From Eubacteriaceae bacterium (GTDB taxonomy: Bacteria > Bacillota > Clostridia > Lachnospirales > Lachnospiraceae), in NCBI GenBank assembly GCA_902362875.1, contig CABIYF010000002.1, positions 1 to 64,000 on the forward strand: DNA of 64,000 bases. Reading direction: 5' to 3'. The translations under genes and the position numbers were made by a program. Of the stretch, positions 25,922 to 35,838 are shown piece after piece (positions within the stretch are counted from its first letter, which is position 1; each line of letters opens with the position of its first letter). The notes beneath the pieces were generated by a model, which worked only from the letters and a program-made list of their open reading frames with translations, made no database searches and was not told the DNA's origin.

Positions 25922-26547
25922 AAGTAAAAATGTGTGGAATGAGAAGAAAAGAAGATATCGCATATGCAAATGAAGTAAAACCAGATGCAGTCGGCTATAT
26001 CTTCTTTCCGAAAAGCAAACGATATGTGACAGGACAGCAGGCAAAAGAATTTGACCAAGATTTAGATCAGGATATCTTAAGTGTTGGAGTTTTTGTAAAC
26101 GAAACAATTGAGAAAGTCATAGAGATCGCAAACCAAGTTCCATTAGATGTGATCCAGTTACATGGAGATGAAGATCATACTTACATTGAACAGTTAAAAC
26201 AACAGACAGATAAAGAAATCTGGAAAGTTGTCAGAGTAAAGGATACCAACGATATCAAAGAAGCTGAAAAGCTTCCAGTCGATAAATTGTTACTGGATAC
26301 ATTTACAGAAGAAAAAGATATGTATGGAGGTACTGGAAAAGTAATGAATTATAACTTGATTCCAAAAGAAGGAATCAGCAAACCATTTTTCATTGCAGGA
26401 GGGCTTCACAGCAACAATATAAAAGAAATCATAAAAAAAGTTCATCCATACGGGATCGACATTTCCAGTGGGATCGAAACGGATGGATACAAAGATTTGA
26501 AAAAAATGAAAGAAATCATGCAGATAACAGGAGGAAGACATGAGTAA
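25918..26547 (+). CDS. trpF: Phosphoribosylanthranilate isomerase
   Basis: A 209-residue TIM-barrel enzyme. [13 protein letters not shown] carries the catalytic Cys, and [15 protein letters not shown] (catalytic Asp) and [11 protein letters not shown] and [10 protein letters not shown] match TrpF. The start at 25918 overlaps the trpC stop (ATGA). It overlaps trpB by 8 bases. Confidence 0.95.
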   Translation: MKVKMCGMRRKEDIAYANEVKPDAVGYIFFPKSKRYVTGQQAKEFDQDLDQDILSVGVFVNETIEKVIEIANQVPLDVIQLHGDEDHTYIEQLKQQTDKEIWKVVRVKDTNDIKEAEKLPVDKLLLDTFTEEKDMYGGTGKVMNYNLIPKEGISKPFFIAGGLHSNNIKEIIKKVHPYGIDISSGIETDGYKDLKKMKEIMQITGGRHE

Positions 26548-27730
26548 AATTGGAAGATTTGGAGAGTACGGTGGACAGTATGTACCGGAAATCGTAATGA
26601 ACGCAGTAAATGAGTTAAATGAGGCTTATGAAAAATACAAAAATGATCCAGAATTTTTAGCTGAATTACGTCAGCTATACAGAGATTATGCAAACCGCCC
26701 ATCTCTTTTATACTACGCAGAGAAGATGACAAAAGACCTTGGCGGGGCAAAAGTGTATTTAAAACGAGAAGATTTAAACCATACAGGTGCTCATAAGATC
26801 AACAACGTATTAGGACAGATCTTACTTGCAAAGAGAATGGGCAAAAAAAGAATCATTGCAGAGACAGGTGCAGGACAGCACGGAGTTGCCACAGCAACGG
26901 TTGCAGCATTATTTGACATGGAATGTGTTGTATACATGGGAGCAGAAGACGTGGAACGCCAGAGCTTAAACGCATATCGTATGGAACTTCTTGGAGCGAA
27001 AGTTCATGCGGTAGAAAGCGGAACAAGAACTCTAAAAGATGCGATCAACGAGGCAATGAGAGATTGGGCTACAAATATTGAGACAACATTTTACTGCATC
27101 GGTTCTGTCATGGGACCTCATCCATATCCAACCATGGTTCGTGACTTCCAGAAGATCATCGGAGAAGAGACAAAAGAGCAGATGAAAGAAGTGGAAGGAA
27201 AACTTCCAGATGCAGTTTTTGCCTGCGTTGGTGGCGGATCTAATGCTATGGGAATGTTCTATGACTTTATCCCAGATGAAAGCGTCAGACTGATCGGTGC
27301 AGAAGCAGCCGGACGAGGAATCGATACCTTAGATCATGCAGCAACGATCGCCAAAGGAAGCAAAGGTATTTTCCATGGAATGAAGAGTTTATTCTTACAG
27401 AACGAAGAAGGACAGATCGATCCTGTATACTCTATTTCCGCAGGACTTGATTACCCAGGAATCGGACCAGAACATGCACATCTTCATGAAATCGGAAGAG
27501 CAGAATATGTAAGTATCACAGATGAACAGGCAGTCAAAGCCTTTGAATATTTATCTAAGACAGAAGGAGTGATTCCAGCGATCGAATCATCTCATGCGGT
27601 AGCAGCAGCGATGGACATCGTTCCAACTATGAGCAAAGACCAGTCAGTTGTAATCTGTCTGTCTGGTCGAGGAGACAAAGATGTTTATCAGGTAGCAAGA
27701 TACAGAGGAGTGCAGTTAGATGAAAATTAG
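26540..27730 (+). CDS. trpB: Tryptophan synthase beta chain
   Basis: A 396-residue PLP enzyme joining indole and serine. The PLP lysine is in HTGAHKINN (about residue 87), the substrate loop is [14 protein letters not shown], the phosphate loop is [10 protein letters not shown], and [11 protein letters not shown] is near the C-terminus. It is the TrpB1 type that pairs with TrpA. CAGGAGG precedes the ATG inside the trpF 3' end. It overlaps trpA by 11 bases. Confidence 0.97.
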   Translation: MSKIGRFGEYGGQYVPEIVMNAVNELNEAYEKYKNDPEFLAELRQLYRDYANRPSLLYYAEKMTKDLGGAKVYLKREDLNHTGAHKINNVLGQILLAKRMGKKRIIAETGAGQHGVATATVAALFDMECVVYMGAEDVERQSLNAYRMELLGAKVHAVESGTRTLKDAINEAMRDWATNIETTFYCIGSVMGPHPYPTMVRDFQKIIGEETKEQMKEVEGKLPDAVFACVGGGSNAMGMFYDFIPDESVRLIGAEAAGRGIDTLDHAATIAKGSKGIFHGMKSLFLQNEEGQIDPVYSISAGLDYPGIGPEHAHLHEIGRAEYVSITDEQAVKAFEYLSKTEGVIPAIESSHAVAAAMDIVPTMSKDQSVVICLSGRGDKDVYQVARYRGVQLDEN

Positions 27731-28508
27731 AGAAACATTTGAAAATAGAAAAAAGAACGGGCAGAAATCATTAGTAACTTATATCGTATCCGGAGATTAT
27801 GGATATGAGACAACAAAAGAAAATATCAGAGCCATGGTAAAGGCAGGGGCTGATGTGATCGAGATTGGTGTTCCATTTTCAGATCCGATCGCAGAAGGTG
27901 TTGTCATTCAGGAAGCCAGCCAGCATTCCCTTGCTGGTGGTACAACATTAAAAGGAATCTTCCAGATGGTGAAAGAATTAAGAGAAGAAATTAAAGAAAC
28001 ACCATTTGTCATGATGATGTATATTAATACGATCTATCGCTTTGGAACAGAGAGATTCTTTGATCTTTGTAACGAATGCGGAATTCAGGGAGTGATCGTT
28101 CCAGATATGCCATATGAAGAAAAAGACGAGATTCAGGGAGTGGCAACGGCTCATGGAGTTGACAATATCAGTCTTGTAACACCAACATCTCATGACCGAA
28201 TCGCAACGATCGCCAAGGAAGCAGAAGGATTCTTATACTGTGTATCTTCCATCGGAGTTACAGGAACAAGAAGCGAATTTACAACTGATTTTGACGAATT
28301 CTTCGGAATCATCAAGAAAAATGCAACCATTCCATGTGCGGTAGGATTCGGTATCTCAGGACCAGAACAGGCAAAGAAAATGAGTACATACTGTGATGGG
28401 GTTATCGTTGGAAGTGCGATCGTCAAACTGATCAGCAAATATGGCGAAGAAAGCCCTGAAAAAGTTTATGAATTTACAAAGAGTTTGAGAGATGCTTTAG
28501 ATGAATAA
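27720..28508 (+). CDS. trpA: Tryptophan synthase alpha chain
   Basis: A 262-residue TIM barrel that releases indole for Trp[19 protein letters not shown] carries the catalytic Glu and Asp (about residues 48-59). [23 protein letters not shown], and [11 protein letters not shown] match the family, and [10 protein letters not shown] is the phosphate loop. The variant IAEGVVIQ replaces the more usual ADGPVIQ. Last gene of the trp operon; a terminator follows. Confidence 0.94.
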   Translation: MKIRETFENRKKNGQKSLVTYIVSGDYGYETTKENIRAMVKAGADVIEIGVPFSDPIAEGVVIQEASQHSLAGGTTLKGIFQMVKELREEIKETPFVMMMYINTIYRFGTERFFDLCNECGIQGVIVPDMPYEEKDEIQGVATAHGVDNISLVTPTSHDRIATIAKEAEGFLYCVSSIGVTGTRSEFTTDFDEFFGIIKKNATIPCAVGFGISGPEQAKKMSTYCDGVIVGSAIVKLISKYGEESPEKVYEFTKSLRDALDE

Positions 28509-28531
28509 AATGATCCTCAGAAAAAATGAAG

Positions 28532-28582
28532 TGAAAATTACAGCAGTCAGTCATGGTTGTTGTAATTTTCTGCATTTTTTTG
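28532..28582 (+). terminator. Terminator of trp operon
   Basis: TGAAAATTACA and TGTAATTTTC form the stem; a T7 run follows at about 28574-28581. Confidence 0.8.
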
Positions 28583-28660
28583 TAAAATAAATGTAACGCA
28601 TTCGAGGAATCAAAAGATCATGGATTCTTTGGAGTACGCAAAGAAAGGAAGAGACAGATC

Positions 28661-29851
28661 ATGTTATCAAAAGAAGTAGTAGAATTATCCAAACAGCATT
28701 CCGTTATCCGTGATATTTTCGAATATGGAATGAAGAGAGCAAAAGAAGTCGGAGCAGAGAATGTATTCGATTTCAGTATCGGAAATCCAAGCGTTCCAGC
28801 ACCAAAAGAAATTGATGAGACAGCACTTCGCCTGTTAAAGACATCTGATCCAGTGGATATCCACGGATATACAAGCAATGCCGGAGTGTTAGAAGTAAGA
28901 GAAAATATTGCCAAATCTTTAAATCGAAGATTTGATACAAATTATACAGCAGCAAATATCTTTATGACGATCGGAGCAGCAGCAGCCCTTGGAATCTGTT
29001 TTAAGACATTAGTTGATGGACCAGAAGACGATATTATTACATTTGCACCACATTTCCCGGAATACGCAGTCTATGCACAGGGAGCAGGATGTAAATTAAG
29101 AGTTATTTCTGCAGATACCAAAGCATTCCAGATCAATTTTGAAGAATTAGAAGAAACGATCAGCGAGCATACCAAAGCAATCCTCATTAACTCTCCAAAC
29201 AATCCATCTGGAGTTGTTTATTCCAGAGAAACAATTGAAAAATTAGCTGCATTATTAGAGAAGAAACAAAAAGAATACGGACACAGTATTTATATCATTT
29301 CTGATGAACCATACAGAGAGATCGCATATGATGGATTTGAAGTGCCATATGTTCCACATTTTTATGATAATACATTAGTTGCATATTCTTTCAGTAAATC
29401 ATTATCACTGCCAGGAGAACGAGTAGGTTATATTGTAGCACCAAATGAAGCAGAAGATTTTGATAATTTACTGCCAGCATTTATTGCATCCGCACGTTTA
29501 CTTTCTTATGTCTGTGTGCCAACACTGTATCAGAAAGTTGTTGGAGAATGTGTAGATTTAACTTCTGATCTTTCTATTTATCAGAAGAACAAAGACTTAT
29601 TCTACAATGCATTAGTTGACATGGGATATGAATGCGTAGAACCAGGTGGAGCATTCTATTTATTCCCGAAAGCATTAGAAGAAGATGCCAATGCATTTTG
29701 TGAAAAGGCAAAAGAATACGATCTTCTGATCGTGCCTGGAGACAGCTTTGGATGCCCAGGTTATGTGCGTATTTCATACTGCGTACCAACAGAACGTATT
29801 GAAAAAGCCCTTCCATTATTTAAGAAACTGATCGACGATTACCGCAAATAA
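28661..29851 (+). CDS. Class I aminotransferase (aspartate/aromatic type)
   Basis: A 396-residue PLP aminotransferase of fold type I. Conserved pieces are DFSIGNPSVPAP, INSPNNPSGVVYS, YIISDEPYREIAYDG and SFSKSLSLPGERVGYI, where the Lys binds PLP, with VRISYC near the C-terminus. Its position after the trp operon and next to a HisC-type gene suggests an aromatic or aspartate transamination role. The substrate cannot be fixed from sequence. A GGAAGAG site precedes the ATG. Confidence 0.88.
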   Translation: MLSKEVVELSKQHSVIRDIFEYGMKRAKEVGAENVFDFSIGNPSVPAPKEIDETALRLLKTSDPVDIHGYTSNAGVLEVRENIAKSLNRRFDTNYTAANIFMTIGAAAALGICFKTLVDGPEDDIITFAPHFPEYAVYAQGAGCKLRVISADTKAFQINFEELEETISEHTKAILINSPNNPSGVVYSRETIEKLAALLEKKQKEYGHSIYIISDEPYREIAYDGFEVPYVPHFYDNTLVAYSFSKSLSLPGERVGYIVAPNEAEDFDNLLPAFIASARLLSYVCVPTLYQKVVGECVDLTSDLSIYQKNKDLFYNALVDMGYECVEPGGAFYLFPKALEEDANAFCEKAKEYDLLIVPGDSFGCPGYVRISYCVPTERIEKALPLFKKLIDDYRK

Positions 29852-29876
29852 GCCAATACAGATAAAGGAGACCTTC

Positions 29877-30932
29877 ATGAAAAGCTGGAGAGATAATGTA
29901 CGAAAAGTAGAGCCTTATACACCAGGGGAACAACCAAAAGAAGAAGGTGTGATCAAGTTAAATACAAATGAAAACCCTTATCCACCATCAGAGAAGATCA
30001 AGGAAGCGATGAGCGAGATCAAAAATCTCCGCAAATATCCAGATCCTGCAGCAACCAAACTGGTAGAAGCAATTGCATCTTATCATGGATTTGATAAAGA
30101 AGAAGTGTTTGTAGGAGTTGGATCTGATGATGTGCTTGCTGTTGCATTTATGACATTTTTCAACGGCAAGAAACCAATCTTCTTCCCAGATATCACATAT
30201 TCTTTCTATCCTGTATGGGCAGAATTATTTGGAATTCCATATGAGAAGAAAGCAGTCAATGCTGCATTTGAGATTCAGAAAGAAGATTATTATGCGGAAA
30301 ATGGCGGAGTTGTGTTCCCAAATCCAAATGCGCCAACAGGAGCATTTTTATCCTTAGATGTTGTAGAAGATATCATCAAACATAACCAGGATGTTGTCGT
30401 GATCGTTGATGAAGCATATATTGATTTCGGTGGTGACACAACAAAAGAACTGACAAGAAAATATGACAATGTATTAGTCGTTCAGACATATTCTAAATCA
30501 AGATCGTTAGCGGGACTTCGAATCGGATATGCGATCGGTAACAAAGAATTGATCAAAGCAATGAACGATGTCAAATATTCTTACAATTCTTATACAATGA
30601 ATGAACCATCGATCGTTCTTGGAACAGCCGTCTTAGAAGATGAAGAATATTTTCAGGAGACAAGAAAGAAAATTATTGAGACAAGAGAATGGTTCCAGAT
30701 AGAAATGAGAAAGATCGGATTTAATTTTGCAGATTCTAAGGCAAACTTTATCTTTGCTACGCATGAGCGTGTTCCTGCTAAAGAGATTTTTGAAGCAGCG
30801 AAGAAAGCAAAGATTTATGTTCGTTATTTCGATCAGCCAAGAATTGATAACTATTTAAGAATCACGATCGGTACGAGAGAAGAGATGGAAACATTGCTTG
30901 ATTTCTTAAAAGAATTTACTGCAGCAAAATAA
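29877..30932 (+). CDS. hisC: Histidinol-phosphate aminotransferase-type enzyme
   Basis: A 351-residue fold-type I aminotransferase. KLNTNENPYPPSEKI at the N-terminus, VFVGVGSDDVLAVAF, FPNPNAPTGAFL, VIVDEAYIDFGG and TYSKSRSLAGLRIGYAIG (PLP Lys) match HisC. Such enzymes can also act on phenylpyruvate and related acids, and no other his genes are nearby, so a broader aromatic role is possible. AAAGGAGA precedes the ATG; it follows the previous aminotransferase by 25 bases. Confidence 0.88.
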   Translation: MKSWRDNVRKVEPYTPGEQPKEEGVIKLNTNENPYPPSEKIKEAMSEIKNLRKYPDPAATKLVEAIASYHGFDKEEVFVGVGSDDVLAVAFMTFFNGKKPIFFPDITYSFYPVWAELFGIPYEKKAVNAAFEIQKEDYYAENGGVVFPNPNAPTGAFLSLDVVEDIIKHNQDVVVIVDEAYIDFGGDTTKELTRKYDNVLVVQTYSKSRSLAGLRIGYAIGNKELIKAMNDVKYSYNSYTMNEPSIVLGTAVLEDEEYFQETRKKIIETREWFQIEMRKIGFNFADSKANFIFATHERVPAKEIFEAAKKAKIYVRYFDQPRIDNYLRITIGTREEMETLLDFLKEFTAAK

Positions 30933-30946
30933 AAAGCAATTTTAGC

Positions 30947-30980
30947 AAAAAAGGAATTTTGAAAATAAATTCCTTTTTTT
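30947..30980 (+). terminator. Terminator after hisC
   Basis: AAAAAAGGAATTT pairs with AAATTCCTTTTTTT; the right arm doubles as the U tract, so it may work in both directions. Confidence 0.8.
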
Positions 30981-30981
30981 G

Positions 30982-31010
30982 TTGCAATTAACTGGAAAAT
31001 ATTGTATGAT
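30982..31010 (+). promoter_or_regulatory. Promoter upstream of DUF5688 gene
   Basis: TTGCAA (30982-30987), 17 bases, TATGAT (31005-31010). Confidence 0.65.
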
Positions 31011-31104
31011 GAGATGGAAATTATTTACATACGAAAGCAAGTGAGGGAAACATAAAGAATCAGGGGTATGGCATGCGTTTTCGGCCAACAGGAAGGAGAA
31101 AGCC

Positions 31105-31986
31105 ATGTTAAACGAGAAAGAATTTTATTTGTATGTAGAGAAGAATATTTTAAACTATCTTCCAGAGATGGAAGGCCAGAAAGTTATGGTACAGAGGGTT
31201 AAGAAGAATAATCAGGTTTCGATGATGGGGCTGTCGATCGGGGAACAGAAGAATTATCTGCTTCCAGTATTGTACTTAGAACCATTTTATAGAAATCACT
31301 TAAGAGGGCAGCAGATGGAAGAGACGATGAAAGAGATCGCAAGTGTTTATAAGGGACACCAGATCGGATTTTATCTGGATGAGGATAAAGTTTCTGATTA
31401 TGAGTATATTAAGAAAAACCTGTTTTACAGAATTGTGAACTATGAGAAGAATAAGGAACTGTTAAAGTATACACCACATGAACGTTTTTTGGATCTCGCG
31501 GTGACATACAGATGGGCTGCTTACCGCAATCACGATGGAATGGCAAGTGCATTGGTAAGGAACAAAGAACTCTTAATGTGGGGAATTTCAAAGGATCAGA
31601 TGATGAAAGATGCAAGAGAGAATACGGAGAAGATCTTTCCGCCAGTGATGAGAAAGATCCAGTCGGTTCTTCCAGTGCATATCATCGAAGAAGAGATTCC
31701 TTTATTCGTTATGTCGAATGGAGATTATATGAATGGGGCGTCTGTGATCCTTTATAAAGATATCTTAAGAGAGTTTGCAGACTGTATGGAACACAATCTA
31801 TATATCCTGCCAAGCAGTATTCATGAAGTGATCATCCTGTTAGATGATGAATATGCGAAAGATCCAGAGGAACTTGCGAGGATGGTAAGAGAGACAAACC
31901 GCATCGTTGTGGACAGAGAAGAGATTTTATCGGATCATGTATATTATTATGACAGGGAGAAAGACGAGATTAGAATTGCCAAGTAA
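31105..31986 (+). CDS. DUF5688-family protein
   Basis: A 293-residue soluble protein typical of the DUF5688 family found as one or several copies in Lachnospiraceae. Visible segments are KNNQVSMMGLSIGEQ near residue 35, VNYEKNKELLKYTPHERFLDLAVTYRW around 120, NGASVILYKDILREFAD around 215 and LPSSIHEVIILLDDE near 240. The function is unknown. AAGGAGAAAGCC precedes the ATG. No enzyme motif is recognised. Confidence 0.8.
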   Translation: MLNEKEFYLYVEKNILNYLPEMEGQKVMVQRVKKNNQVSMMGLSIGEQKNYLLPVLYLEPFYRNHLRGQQMEETMKEIASVYKGHQIGFYLDEDKVSDYEYIKKNLFYRIVNYEKNKELLKYTPHERFLDLAVTYRWAAYRNHDGMASALVRNKELLMWGISKDQMMKDARENTEKIFPPVMRKIQSVLPVHIIEEEIPLFVMSNGDYMNGASVILYKDILREFADCMEHNLYILPSSIHEVIILLDDEYAKDPEELARMVRETNRIVVDREEILSDHVYYYDREKDEIRIAK

Positions 31987-32075
31987 GAGATTGTAACGTA
32001 TAATGGTTCTTTAAGAGATGGAAAATGGTATGAAAATTCAGAAGTATACTAATTACATCAAGGAGTGATACGATT

Positions 32076-33221
32076 ATGAAACGTTGGGAGATTTATCTGG
32101 ATATTATCATGGAATTACTGGTAATACTTGCAGGGGCATGGCTTTTGATCTATGTATTACCGCAGACATTGGTATTTTTATGGCCGTTTGTGGCAGGATG
32201 GATTATTTCCATGGTGGCACATCCAGTGATTGAATATCTGGAGAAGAAAGTAAAATTACCGAAGAAATTTGGTTCTGCAATTTTGATCGCAGTTGTTATT
32301 ACTGCAATCATTGCCATCCTTTATTTTGCAGTGAGGGGAATCACATTACAGGTGATTGGATTTGTACGAGATGTACCGGATATCAGACAGGAAGTCTTGA
32401 GACAGGAAATTATTTTCCAGAACAAGATTGAACATTTTTTAAGCATTTTACCAGCTTCCTTTGGAAAACAATTTGAACAGTGGAGCGGTTCTATCGGAGA
32501 ACTGTTGAAGAAAGCAGCGACATCGGCAGGAGATTATGGGGTAGCTCATGCAGGGGGCGTTGCAAAAGGCGTGACAAGCGGACTTCTAGGACTTGTCGTC
32601 ATGTTATTTTCAGCTTATATGTTTTCATTAGAACGCGAAAAGATCATTGCATGGTACGAAAGATGCATCCCGGGATTTGTAAAACATAAGGTCGATGTAT
32701 TTATGAAGAATTCTGTAGGAGTTTTAGTAAGCTACTGCCTTGCACAGTTAAAGATCATGGTTGTGATCATCGCAATTTTATGGATTGGATTCTTTATTGC
32801 AGGGATCGGACATTCATTTATCTATGCTGTTTTAGTAGGAATTGTTGATATTTTCCCAATTCTCGGAACAGGTACTGTCATCATACCATGGGCAGTATTT
32901 AAGCTGATCACAGGAGATATCAAGACAGCGATCATCCTTCTGATCGTCTATGCAATCTGTCTGGTACTAAAACAGGTTCTGCAGCCAAAGATGATGGGAT
33001 ACAGCATGGGAATTTCTGCACTGACAACGATCTTTTTGATCTATGTTGGCCTGAAATTCGGAGGATTAGGCGGAATGTTACTGGCACTGATCCTTGGAAT
33101 GTTTGTGATCAATTTATACAGATTAGGAGTGTTTGACCGTAAGATCGCATTTTTCAAACGAAGATTTGAGATGCTTACGACAAACAGTGAGGAAGAAGAA
33201 AAGGAGAACAAGAAAGAATGA
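32076..33221 (+). CDS. AI-2E/YtvI-type membrane permease
   Basis: A 381-residue polytopic membrane protein of the AI-2E (PF01594) family with about 7-8 helices. It has an N-terminal helix pair, a soluble segment (about 90-150) and the conserved VLVGIVDIFPILGTGTVIIPWAV and QPKMMGYSMGISALTTIFLIYVG blocks of sporulation protein YtvI. A role in spore formation is possible; transport substrate unknown. AAGGAGTG precedes the ATG. Its stop overlaps the thyA ATG (ATGA). Confidence 0.82.
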   Translation: MKRWEIYLDIIMELLVILAGAWLLIYVLPQTLVFLWPFVAGWIISMVAHPVIEYLEKKVKLPKKFGSAILIAVVITAIIAILYFAVRGITLQVIGFVRDVPDIRQEVLRQEIIFQNKIEHFLSILPASFGKQFEQWSGSIGELLKKAATSAGDYGVAHAGGVAKGVTSGLLGLVVMLFSAYMFSLEREKIIAWYERCIPGFVKHKVDVFMKNSVGVLVSYCLAQLKIMVVIIAILWIGFFIAGIGHSFIYAVLVGIVDIFPILGTGTVIIPWAVFKLITGDIKTAIILLIVYAICLVLKQVLQPKMMGYSMGISALTTIFLIYVGLKFGGLGGMLLALILGMFVINLYRLGVFDRKIAFFKRRFEMLTTNSEEEEKENKKE

Positions 33222-34066
33222 GTTATGCAGATCAGGTATTTATATCTATGTGCGAAGATATTTTAGAGAATGGAACAAGCACAGAAGGCGAGAAAGTCCG
33301 CCCACACTGGCCGGATGGAGAGTCTGCTTATACGATCAAGCAGTTTGGTGTTGTAAACCGCTATGACCTGTTAAAGGAATTTCCAGCACTGACATTAAGA
33401 AAGACTTATATTAAGTCTGCAATCGATGAATTATTATGGATCTGGCAGAAGAAATCAAATAATGTTCATGATCTTAAGAGCCACGTATGGGATGAATGGG
33501 CAGATGAAGATGGTTCCATTGGAAAAGCCTATGGATACCAGATGGGAATCAAACATCAATACAAAGAGGGAATGATGGATCAGGTAGACCGCGTGATCTA
33601 TGATCTTAAGAATAATCCATACAGCCGAAGAATCATGACTAATATTTATGTACATCAGGATCTGCATGAGATGAATCTTTATCCATGCGCATACAGTGTG
33701 ACATTTAATGTAACCAAGAAAGAGGGGCATGATAAACTCACATTGAATGCAATCTTAAACCAGCGTTCTCAGGACATTCTGGCAGCAAATAACTGGAATG
33801 TTGTACAGTATGCAGCATTAGTTTATATGATGGCACAGGTATGTGATATGGAACCAGGAGAGTTAGTTCATGTCATTGCAGATGCACATATTTATGACCG
33901 TCATGTTCCGATCATCAAAGAAATGATCAAACGAGAGACATATCCTGCACCAAAAGTAACACTGAATCCAGAAGTCAAAGATTTCTATGAATTCACAACA
34001 GATGATTTCAAGATCGAAGACTATCAGGCAGGAGAACAGATCAAAGATATTCCAATCGCGATATAA
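33218..34066 (+). CDS. thyA: Thymidylate synthase
   Basis: A 282-residue enzyme making dTMP from dUMP with methylenetetrahydrofolate. Conserved parts are RPHWPDGESAYTIKQFG, FPALTLRKTYIKSAIDELLWIW, SRRIMTNIYV, LYPCAYSVTFNV (catalytic Cys, about residue 161), NQRSQDILAANNWNVVQYAAL and HVIADAHIYDRHV. Around the active cysteine it has PCAYS instead of the more common PCH. The gene overlaps the permease stop and precedes folA by 15 bases, a typical thyA-folA pair. Confidence 0.95.
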   Translation: MSYADQVFISMCEDILENGTSTEGEKVRPHWPDGESAYTIKQFGVVNRYDLLKEFPALTLRKTYIKSAIDELLWIWQKKSNNVHDLKSHVWDEWADEDGSIGKAYGYQMGIKHQYKEGMMDQVDRVIYDLKNNPYSRRIMTNIYVHQDLHEMNLYPCAYSVTFNVTKKEGHDKLTLNAILNQRSQDILAANNWNVVQYAALVYMMAQVCDMEPGELVHVIADAHIYDRHVPIIKEMIKRETYPAPKVTLNPEVKDFYEFTTDDFKIEDYQAGEQIKDIPIAI

Positions 34067-34081
34067 GAAGGAGAAAATAAG

Positions 34082-34567
34082 ATGAACCTTATTGTAAATG
34101 CAGATAAGAACTGGGGAATTGGAAAGAACAATGAACTCTTAGTCCACATCCCAAATGATATGAAGATGTTCCGTCAGATGACAACAGGGAAAGTTGTTGT
34201 CATGGGACGAAAAACATTAGAAAGCTTCCCAAACGGAATGCCACTTCCAAAAAGAACCAACATCGTTTTAACACACGATAAAAACTACGATGCAAAAGGA
34301 GCGATCGTTGTAGGAAGCAAGGAAGAATTGTTAGATGAACTGGAAGAATATAAAGATGAAGATATCTTTATTATCGGAGGAGAAAGTATCTATCGCATGA
34401 TGCTTCCATACTGCGATAAAGCGTATGTTACAAGAACAGACTTTGCTTATGATGCAGACACTTATTTCCCAAATCTGGATGAGATGCCAGAGTGGAAGAT
34501 TGTGAAAGAAAGTGATGAAGAGACTTATTTTGATATTGAGTATCAATTTGTTGTGTATAGCAAATAA
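34082..34567 (+). CDS. folA: Dihydrofolate reductase
   Basis: A 161-residue enzyme that regenerates tetrahydrofolate used by ThyA. It has NADKNWGIGKNNELLVHIPNDMKMFRQMT (substrate Asp27-type position is Asn-Asp here), VVMGRKTLESFP, and FIIGGESIYRMMLP. AGAAGGAGA precedes the ATG. Confidence 0.95.
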   Translation: MNLIVNADKNWGIGKNNELLVHIPNDMKMFRQMTTGKVVVMGRKTLESFPNGMPLPKRTNIVLTHDKNYDAKGAIVVGSKEELLDELEEYKDEDIFIIGGESIYRMMLPYCDKAYVTRTDFAYDADTYFPNLDEMPEWKIVKESDEETYFDIEYQFVVYSK

Positions 34568-34581
34568 TTTAGTCTTTCAAT

Positions 34582-34730
34582 GAATATTTTAAATAATAAC
34601 TGCCCCGTGACCCATTTGCATTCGGATTCGCACGCAGCTGTACTAAGTTCGTGACAGGTCTTTCGACCAGCCACTCACTAAGTGCAGGCGAGCTCATACG
34701 GTCACGGGGCAGTTATTATTTAAAATATTC
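34582..34730. ncRNA. Long-stem structured element, copy 1
   Basis: The ends are a perfect 31-bp inverted repeat (34582-34612 and 34700-34730, from GAATATTTT... to ...AAAATATTC). They enclose an 87-base core with ATTCGCACG, CTAAGTTCG, a GGTC-tttc-GACC hairpin, TAAGTGC and CGAGCTCATACGG. A second copy at 35590-35727 keeps the core words but has entirely different stem sequences, so base pairing is conserved while sequence is not. It begins 15 bases after folA; no T run follows, so it is not an ordinary terminator. The stretch 34568-34893 otherwise holds only a TATAAT (34858-34863). Confidence 0.7.
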
Positions 34731-34893
34731 TTGGCTGTAGGGTATTGGGAATACGAAAGCAGGAAAATAAATATATTGTGGATATAATAGGAATGGATAG
34801 TGAGGGTTGGAGATTTTGGGTGTGTTTCTTTTTTCTACAGATGGGGGAAAACTATGTTATAATGAAATCAAAATTTGGAAAGGAAGAATGGAT

Positions 34894-35598
34894 ATGAATA
34901 ATTCAAAATGGAAATTAAAAACTTTGATCGCGTTAACGGCGCTTACTGTAGCTGCAGTACCGGTTTGTTTACAGAAGAAGTCAGCGGATGCGGCTTCAAA
35001 ATATACATATAAAAAGGGATTTACTTATGAGACGATTTCTCCAAAGATTGAAAAAAGGATCACAGGAAAATCTTATCGTAAGAATAAGAATGTTAAATTA
35101 TCAGATCTTCGATATGTACAGGTGCTTCATTATGGATTTGATGGGAAAGTGAAGCAGGGCGAATTGATCGTTAATAAGAAGATTGCGAAGAAAACGGTAA
35201 AGGTATTTTATGAATTGTATCAGAAGAAATATAGAATTCAGAAGATGCGTCTGATCGATGATTATAATGCAGATGATAATAAGTCTATGGCAGCGAATAA
35301 TTCTTCAGCGTTTAATTACCGTGTAGTCAGTGGAACAAAAAGATTATCCAATCATGCTTATGGACTTGCGATTGATATCAATCCAAGGATCAATCCATGG
35401 GTGAAGGGAAATAAGGTTTCTCCTTCGAATGGTAAGGTCTATAAACAGAGAAAGACATCAAAGTGCAAAGGAAAATATAAACGTTATATGATTCATAAGA
35501 ATGATACGGCTTATAAGATCTTTAAGAAATATGGATTTAGCTGGGGTGGAAATTGGAGAAGTTCTAAGGATTATCAGCATTTTGAGGTGAATAAATAG
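34894..35598 (+). CDS. Exported M15-type D-Ala-D-Ala peptidase
   Basis: A 234-residue protein with a signal or anchor segment (LKTLIALTALTVAAVPVCL) and a C-terminal M15/VanY-like zinc peptidase domain. The metal motif is SNHAYGLAIDINP (His and Asp) with the second His in DYQHFEVN near the C-terminus. It probably trims peptidoglycan stem peptides outside the cell. The start at 34894 fits AAGGAAG spacing; an ATG two codons earlier is possible, and the longer frame from 34807 lacks a ribosome site. Its final codons and stop lie in the left arm of the second structured element. Confidence 0.82.
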   Translation: MNNSKWKLKTLIALTALTVAAVPVCLQKKSADAASKYTYKKGFTYETISPKIEKRITGKSYRKNKNVKLSDLRYVQVLHYGFDGKVKQGELIVNKKIAKKTVKVFYELYQKKYRIQKMRLIDDYNADDNKSMAANNSSAFNYRVVSGTKRLSNHAYGLAIDINPRINPWVKGNKVSPSNGKVYKQRKTSKCKGKYKRYMIHKNDTAYKIFKKYGFSWGGNWRSSKDYQHFEVNK

Positions 35599-35727
35599 TT
35601 GACCCTCCCAAACCCGCTCTCGCTCGATTCGCACGTAGCGGACACTAAATTCGACAGCGATGATAAATCATCACTGCTCATTAAGTGCCGACGAGCTCAT
35701 ACGGTTTGGGATGATCAACTATTTATT
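35590..35727. ncRNA. Long-stem structured element, copy 2
   Basis: A 25-bp terminal inverted repeat with two mismatches (35590-35614 and 35703-35727, arms ending CCCAAACC / GGTTTGGG) surrounds a core with GATTCGCACGTAGCGGAC, CTAAATTCG, a GATGA-taaa-TCATC hairpin, TTAAGTGCCG and CGAGCTCATACGG. Core words match copy 1 in order and spacing; both the outer stem and the inner hairpin differ in sequence but still pair. The left arm includes the stop codon of the M15 peptidase gene. No U tract follows. Confidence 0.7.
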
Positions 35728-35838
35728 CTTGAAGGTTGTTGGCAATAATTTTTGTTACTTTAGAATTTAAATATTGGATTGTGTAAATTTATTTATTGAT
35801 ATATGATTAGCGGAAAGAAAGGAGGTAGTGAGTAGAAG

